A stretch of 64,000 bases of DNA from SXRF01 sp964624555 (GTDB lineage: Bacteria; Pseudomonadota; Alphaproteobacteria; Rickettsiales; SXRF01): assembly GCA_964624555.1 (NCBI GenBank), contig CAZUXB010000001.1, positions 1 to 64,000 on the forward strand, given 5' to 3'. Position numbers and translations under genes: made by a program. This document shows positions 60,147-64,000 of this stretch, piece by piece. Each line of letters starts with the position of its first letter. The stretch's first letter is position 1. The notes below the pieces were generated by a model, which made no database searches, had not been told where the DNA came from, and was given only the letters and a program-made list of their open reading frames with translations.

Positions 60147-61235
60147 TTACTCACGGAAATTATAGGTGGCATAGCCATGTTTTTTGACCAGTTCGTCACG
60201 CTGCGCTTCCTTGTAATCGTCTTCCACCATTTCTTTTACCAACTCGGCAAAAGTTGTTTTAGCGGTCCAGCCAAGTTTCTGTTTGGCTTTGGTCGCATCG
60301 CCAAGCAGAGTTTCCACTTCGGTGGGGCGGAAGTAACGGCTATCGACGCGAACGATGACCTTACCGTTCTGGTCAGTTCCGGTTTCATCCACCCCCTTCC
60401 CGCTCCATTTTATTTTTATGTCGAGAAGTTCGGCAGCGGCGCTGACAAATTCGCGTACGCTATATTGCACACCAGATGCTATCACAAAATCTTCCGGCTT
60501 ATCCTGCTGCAACATCAACCACTGCGCCTCCACATAATCGCGGGCATGGCCCCAATCACGTTTGGAATCCATGTTGCCGAGATAGAGGCAATCCTGTATG
60601 CCCAGTTTTATTCGGGCAAGAGCGCGGGTAATTTTGCGGGTCACAAACGTTTCACCACGTACTGGCGATTCATGATTAAAGAGAATTCCGTTGCAAGCAT
60701 AAATGCCATATGCCTCACGGTAATTCACCGTTATCCAGTAGGCATAGAGTTTCGCAGCGGCATAGGGACTGCGTGGGTAGAAGGGCGTGGTTTCCTTCTG
60801 CGGTATCTCCTGCACCAGCCCATAAAGTTCCGAGGTGCTGGCCTGATAGAATTTGCAGGTTTTTTCCATGCCGAGGATACGGATCGCTTCAAGAAGGCGC
60901 AGCACACCCAGCGCATCAGAATTGGCGGTATATTCCGGTTCTTCGAACGATACAGCAACATGGCTCTGCGCGGCAAGGTTATAGACCTCGTCTGGTTTTA
61001 CCTGCTGCATGATACGGATGAGGCTGGAGCTGTCGGTCATATCGCCGTGGTGCAAAATAAAATGGCGATCATTAACATGCGGGTCTTCATAGAGGTGGTC
61101 TATACGCCCGGTATTGAACATAGAAGTGCGACGCTTGATACCGTGCACTTCGTAATTCTTTTTCAGCAGGAACTCGGCAAGGTAGGAACCATCCTGTCCG
61201 GTAACGCCAGTTATCAACGCAATTTTCTTTTTCAT
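60147..61235 (-). CDS. gmd: GDP-mannose 4,6-dehydratase
   Basis: This 362-residue enzyme dehydrates GDP-mannose. ALITGVTGQDGSYLAEFLL, the diagnostic GDMTDSSSLIRIMQ, YQASTSELYG, the catalytic YPRSPYAAAKLYAYWIT and FNHESPVRGETFVTRKI are intact. It is the step before fcl. A 108-bp palindrome separates it from manC upstream on the same strand. Confidence 0.97.
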   Translation of the reverse strand: MKKKIALITGVTGQDGSYLAEFLLKKNYEVHGIKRRTSMFNTGRIDHLYEDPHVNDRHFILHHGDMTDSSSLIRIMQQVKPDEVYNLAAQSHVAVSFEEPEYTANSDALGVLRLLEAIRILGMEKTCKFYQASTSELYGLVQEIPQKETTPFYPRSPYAAAKLYAYWITVNYREAYGIYACNGILFNHESPVRGETFVTRKITRALARIKLGIQDCLYLGNMDSKRDWGHARDYVEAQWLMLQQDKPEDFVIASGVQYSVREFVSAAAELLDIKIKWSGKGVDETGTDQNGKVIVRVDSRYFRPTEVETLLGDATKAKQKLGWTAKTTFAELVKEMVEDDYKEAQRDELVKKHGYATYNFRE

Positions 61236-61249
61236 TACATCCGCTTTCT

Positions 61250-61357
61250 AGAACACTTATGCTTTTGTTCTGTGCTAGGCAGCCGAGGCGACGTGTACAA
61301 AAAACCCGTACACGAGCCGAAGGCTAACGACGCACAGGACGAAATGATAAGTGTTCT
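61250..61357. repeat. 108-bp long palindromic element between manC and gmd
   Basis: The ends AGAACACTTAT and ATAAGTGTTCT pair perfectly. CTGTGC/GCACAG and GTGTAC/GTACAC pair further in, with a short loop (AAAAAACCC). It starts just after the manC stop and ends 14 bp before the gmd ATG. Layout and position, with one end at a stop codon, resemble the element at 39094. Confidence 0.85.
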
Positions 61358-62752
61358 CATTTTTTTCGCCCGTAAATATCTTCTAATCTTACTATGTCAT
61401 CCTCGCCCAGATAACTGCCCGACNNNNNNNNNNAGAGGTTTGTCGGTTGGATTGGCAAGGCGGTGCACCTCGCCTAAAGGTATATAGCTACTCTGGTTTT
61501 CGTGCAGTAACATTTTTTTCTCGCCACAGGTGACCTCGGCCGTGCCGGAAACAACCACCCAGTGCTCAGCGCGTTTGCTGTGTTTTTGCAAAGAAAGGCT
61601 GGCGCCGGGACTGACCATGATGCGCTTGACCTTGAAGCGCTCGCCTTCATCGATGCTGTCATACCAACCCCACGGACGGTAAACCTTGCGGTGCTGGATA
61701 TGTTCCTCGCGCTTAGCATCTCCTAGCTCCGCCACCACCTGTTTCACTTCCTGGCTGCGTGCCTTATCGATAACTAAAACCGCGTCCGGCGTCTCCACCA
61801 CCACCACACCTTCAAGGCCAACCGCGCTCACCAACCGGCTGGTGGAATGGACAAACACATCCTTGCTGTCTTTGATGATCGCATCACCAATAGAGGCATT
61901 GCCGTTTGCGTCCTTCTTCGCGCCCTGCCACGCGCTGTCCCATGAACCAAGGTCGCTCCAGCCGGCGGCCAACGGCACTACTTTTACCGGGAAGCTGCCC
62001 ACGCATTTTTCGATAACGGCATAATCGATGGATTCAGATGGCGTTGCTTCAAACAAGGCTTTGTCGGGGCGAATGAAAGCAGCATCCTTCTCACGCTTTT
62101 CCCACGCGGCGGCCACGCCTCCCGCAATATCCGGGCGGAATTTTGCCAGCGCCTGCTGCCACAACGATGCGCGTAGCACGAAGATACCGCTATTCCAGTA
62201 ATAACCACCTTCCTTGAGGTAGGATTCGGCGGTGGCGCGGCCCGGTTTTTCCACGAATTTTTCAACTGTGTCGCCAGAAGTTTTTATATAACCAAAACCG
62301 GTTTCTGGGCGTTCGGGAACTATTCCCAGAAGAACTATTGCCCCCTCGTCTGCCAGTTTTATTGCCTTCTGCAAACTGTCATTAAAAGCCTTGCCATCCA
62401 GCACCAATTGGTCGGAAGGAGTTACCACCAAAACAGGGTCATCGCCTCCCGCAAGAGCGGCATTCGCCGCAAGTGCCAAGGCTGGCGCAGTGTTGCGCGG
62501 AGTCGGCTCCAAGAGTATGGCGGCAGGCTTCACACCGATCTCACGCAGCTGGTCGAGTATCAAAAACCTATGGCCTTCATTGGAAACTATCAGCGGGTCA
62601 GTACCCGCTACACGCTGTACCGCAAGTTGAAACAGGCTTTCCTTGCCAAACAGGCTTAAGAACTGCTTGGGAAAATCGGCGCGAGAGAGCGGCCACAGGC
62701 GCGTACCGCTGCCACCGCAAAGGATCACCGGTTGAATATTAACGGAAGGCAT
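61357..62752 (-). CDS. manC: Mannose-1-phosphate guanylyltransferase / mannose-6-phosphate isomerase
   Basis: This roughly 465-residue two-domain enzyme makes GDP-mannose. The N-terminal nucleotidyltransferase has PVILCGGSGTRLWPLSRADFPKQFL. The C-terminal cupin has VYRPWGWYDSIDEGERFKVKRI and LQKHSKRAEHWVVVSGTAEV. The 10-N gap at 61424-61433 interrupts the codons after NPTDKPL. Past the gap, a different frame reads SGSYLGEDDIVRLEDIYGRKK and stops at 61357, which is the expected family C-terminus. So the true gap is not 10 bp, and the drawn frame after it (VGQLSGRG) is an artefact. Confidence 0.93.
61424..61433. other. Scaffold gap (10 N)
   Basis: Ten unknown bases lie inside manC. From the frame of the flanking codons and the usual distance between NP..PL and SGSYLGEDD, about 18 bases are missing. 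The window is thus a scaffold joined across a short unresolved stretch. Confidence 0.98.
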
Positions 62753-62847
62753 AACTTTTTAACTTAACCCATTACATTTTAATTGATTTCAATTATTGGC
62801 TATAGCAATGTGCTGAATATATTGCAAGGAACTAAAAAGGTCTTTTG

Positions 62848-63576
62848 ATGCCTGCCTGTCCAGAACTATCGGTGGTTGTACCATGCTACAATGAAGAGAA
62901 GCTCCTGGAGAAATCTATTGAACAGGTTCTGTCGTTGCGCAGCTCCATAGAACATATTGAAATTGTGATAGTAAATGACTGTTCAAATGATAAAAGCGGG
63001 GAAATAGCACAAAGGCTGGCCAATGCCCATGACTGCATAAAATATTTTATGCATGAAGTAAATCAGGGCAAAGGCGCTGCCCTGCGTACTGGATTCGAAA
63101 AAGCCAGCGGCGAGATAATATGTATTCACGATGCCGACCTCGAATATGACCCGCAGGATCTTCTGCCTATGTATAATCTTATCAAAAGCGGGCGGGCTGA
63201 TGTGGTGTTCGGCACCCGTTTCCTCAATGGCAAAGCGCATCGTGTTCTCTATTTCTGGCATTCGGTTGCCAATAAGATAATAACCCTTACCTGTAATATT
63301 TTCACTGACCTGAACCTGACCGACATTGAGTGCTGCCATAAAATGTTCAAACGTGAGATAATCAAACAAATTAGAATTGAGGAGAACCGTTTCGGAGTAG
63401 AGCCGGAACTGGTTTCCAAAGCCGCGCGCCTTAGCAAAAAATTCGATATAAAAATCTATGAAAGCGGCGTCAGCTATTATGGTCGCACTTACGCCGAGGG
63501 TAAAAAAATTGGTTGGAAGGATGCGGTGCGCGCCTTCTGGGTAATTTTAAAATACAATACCTGGCATCGGCCATAA
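62848..63576 (+). CDS. Glycosyltransferase family 2 (DPM1-like)
   Basis: This 242-residue GT-A enzyme has SVVVPCYNEEKLLEKSIEQVLSL, VIVNDCSNDKSGEIAQRL, the GKGAALRTGFEKASGEIICIHDADLEYDPQDL block with the DAD metal motif, and GTRFLNGKAH. It resembles dolichyl- or undecaprenyl-phosphate sugar transferases, but no C-terminal membrane helices are seen. The ATG at 62848 has AAAAAGG 7 nt upstream. The divergent manC leaves a 95-bp promoter region. Confidence 0.92.
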   Translation: MPACPELSVVVPCYNEEKLLEKSIEQVLSLRSSIEHIEIVIVNDCSNDKSGEIAQRLANAHDCIKYFMHEVNQGKGAALRTGFEKASGEIICIHDADLEYDPQDLLPMYNLIKSGRADVVFGTRFLNGKAHRVLYFWHSVANKIITLTCNIFTDLNLTDIECCHKMFKREIIKQIRIEENRFGVEPELVSKAARLSKKFDIKIYESGVSYYGRTYAEGKKIGWKDAVRAFWVILKYNTWHRP

Positions 63577-63596
63577 AATACCAATTGTTATATAAT

Positions 63597-64000
63597 ATGA
63601 TAATAGACCTGATACTGTTCTCTATTTTTATAGTCTTTATAAGAGCTTTGGGTGCTGGATCAGCACAGCTTATCGATTACAAAAGCAATCATGTTTATCC
63701 TGACTATTTCTATCTTATACTGGGATTGCTTACGATCGGTTTTATATCGGCGCTGGTTAATTTCTATTCTGGCGTCGATTCCTACGTTACCTATTCCATT
63801 ATAGCTTTCCTGTTCGTCGCCGGATGCAGGAACATGTGGAAAACGGGAGCAAAAAATTTAAAATATACCTTACTGTTCGCCGCGGTCATAACGCCATTCG
63901 TCACAATCATAACGGCCGGCTATGATACCGGTCTCTATCATATCCCCCACCAGTTATGGATAAGAAACGAAAAAATCATATTCGGGCTGGCGAATTTTCA
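63597..64000 (+). CDS. Polytopic membrane protein, 3' end outside the window
   Basis: An open frame runs from ATG 63597 to the window end (about 134 residues so far). It has four hydrophobic segments (IIDLILFSIFIVFIRALG, DYFYLILGLLTIGFISALV, YVTYSIIAFLFVAGC, LKYTLLFAAVITPFVTII). The sequence YDTGLYHIPHQLWIRNEKIIFGLANFH is like the family of large membrane proteins linked to surface polysaccharide export, for example LIC_10190 proteins. It follows the glycosyltransferase by 20 bp and is probably cotranscribed with it. Confidence 0.72.
   Translation, partial: MIIDLILFSIFIVFIRALGAGSAQLIDYKSNHVYPDYFYLILGLLTIGFISALVNFYSGVDSYVTYSIIAFLFVAGCRNMWKTGAKNLKYTLLFAAVITPFVTIITAGYDTGLYHIPHQLWIRNEKIIFGLANF

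Noticed and set aside
61250..61433. manC taken as frameshifted or truncated
   Set aside because: The C-terminal family sequence continues in another frame beyond an unresolved N gap, so the break is best explained by gap size.
60129..61487. 452-codon open frame on the plus strand, opposite gmd
   Set aside because: It is the antisense shadow of gmd and the palindrome, runs through the N gap, and shows no protein family pattern, while gmd on the other strand has all motifs.

Overview
This window looks like a compact chromosomal segment of an uncultured alphaproteobacterium, probably a metagenome contig because it carries a 10-N scaffold gap. The alphaproteobacterial signs are the Caulobacter-style cpaBCDEF-tadBC pilus operon, the DUF3576-leuS-lptE-holA block, ihfA followed by a MerR-like gene, a short single-chain PurL, nuoABCD gene order and an NDUFS6-like zinc-finger gene. 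Coding density is very high. Neighbours often overlap, and no intergenic gap exceeds about 300 bp. I found no tRNA, rRNA, CRISPR array, transposase, integrase or phage gene.

Layout. 0-8 kb: Tad pilus machinery (minus strand). 8-13 kb: holA, lptE, leuS and a DUF3576 lipoprotein. 13-14.3 kb: porin. 14.6-21.7 kb: yggS, two tandem orphan paralogues, ihfA, merR, purEK, cobS and asd. 21.7-27.2 kb: an orphan prepilin, then nuoA-B-C-D interleaved with a phosphatase, an acetyltransferase and a four-helix-bundle (S23/IVP-type) gene. 27-33 kb: queG, O-methyltransferase, recJ, a second four-helix-bundle gene, 3-hydroxybutyrate dehydrogenase, L,D-transpeptidase and an orphan VirB2-like pilin. 33-46 kb: astB/astE, a polytopic membrane protein, nadE, etfBA, UDP-xylose synthase, a chemoreceptor, purL and bcp. 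46-53.6 kb: an orphan M48-like protein, glnE, a giant AsmA-like protein and a zinc-finger protein. 53.6-59.1 kb: a second Tad-related cluster (transglycosylase, TPR lipoprotein, VWA-TadG, two TadE-like proteins) beside an SGNH-fold protein lacking its nucleophile. 59-64 kb: fcl, gmd, manC (GDP-fucose supply), a family 2 glycosyltransferase and a polytopic membrane protein cut by the window end.

The most unusual feature is a scattered set of about eleven degenerate short tandem repeats with a period of 6, 7 or 8 bp. Most are arranged as inverted pairs, so the arms can fold into a hairpin. The repeat unit differs at every locus, but the period and the inverted layout are kept. In two loci the loop holds a four-helix-bundle gene of the family known from 23S rRNA intervening sequences. 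Elsewhere the loop is short, and the repeat sits inside leuS, purL and purK in frame, encodes the first residues of RecJ, or supplies stop codons (purK, cobS, DUF3576, recJ). I propose these as IVS-like stem-loop elements outside rRNA, with gene-less derivatives. A separate set of classical palindromic repeats also enters genes in frame, in the prepilin leader and in queG.

All functions are from reading sequence and family knowledge; no database search was run. Repeat boundaries are good to about 2 bp.
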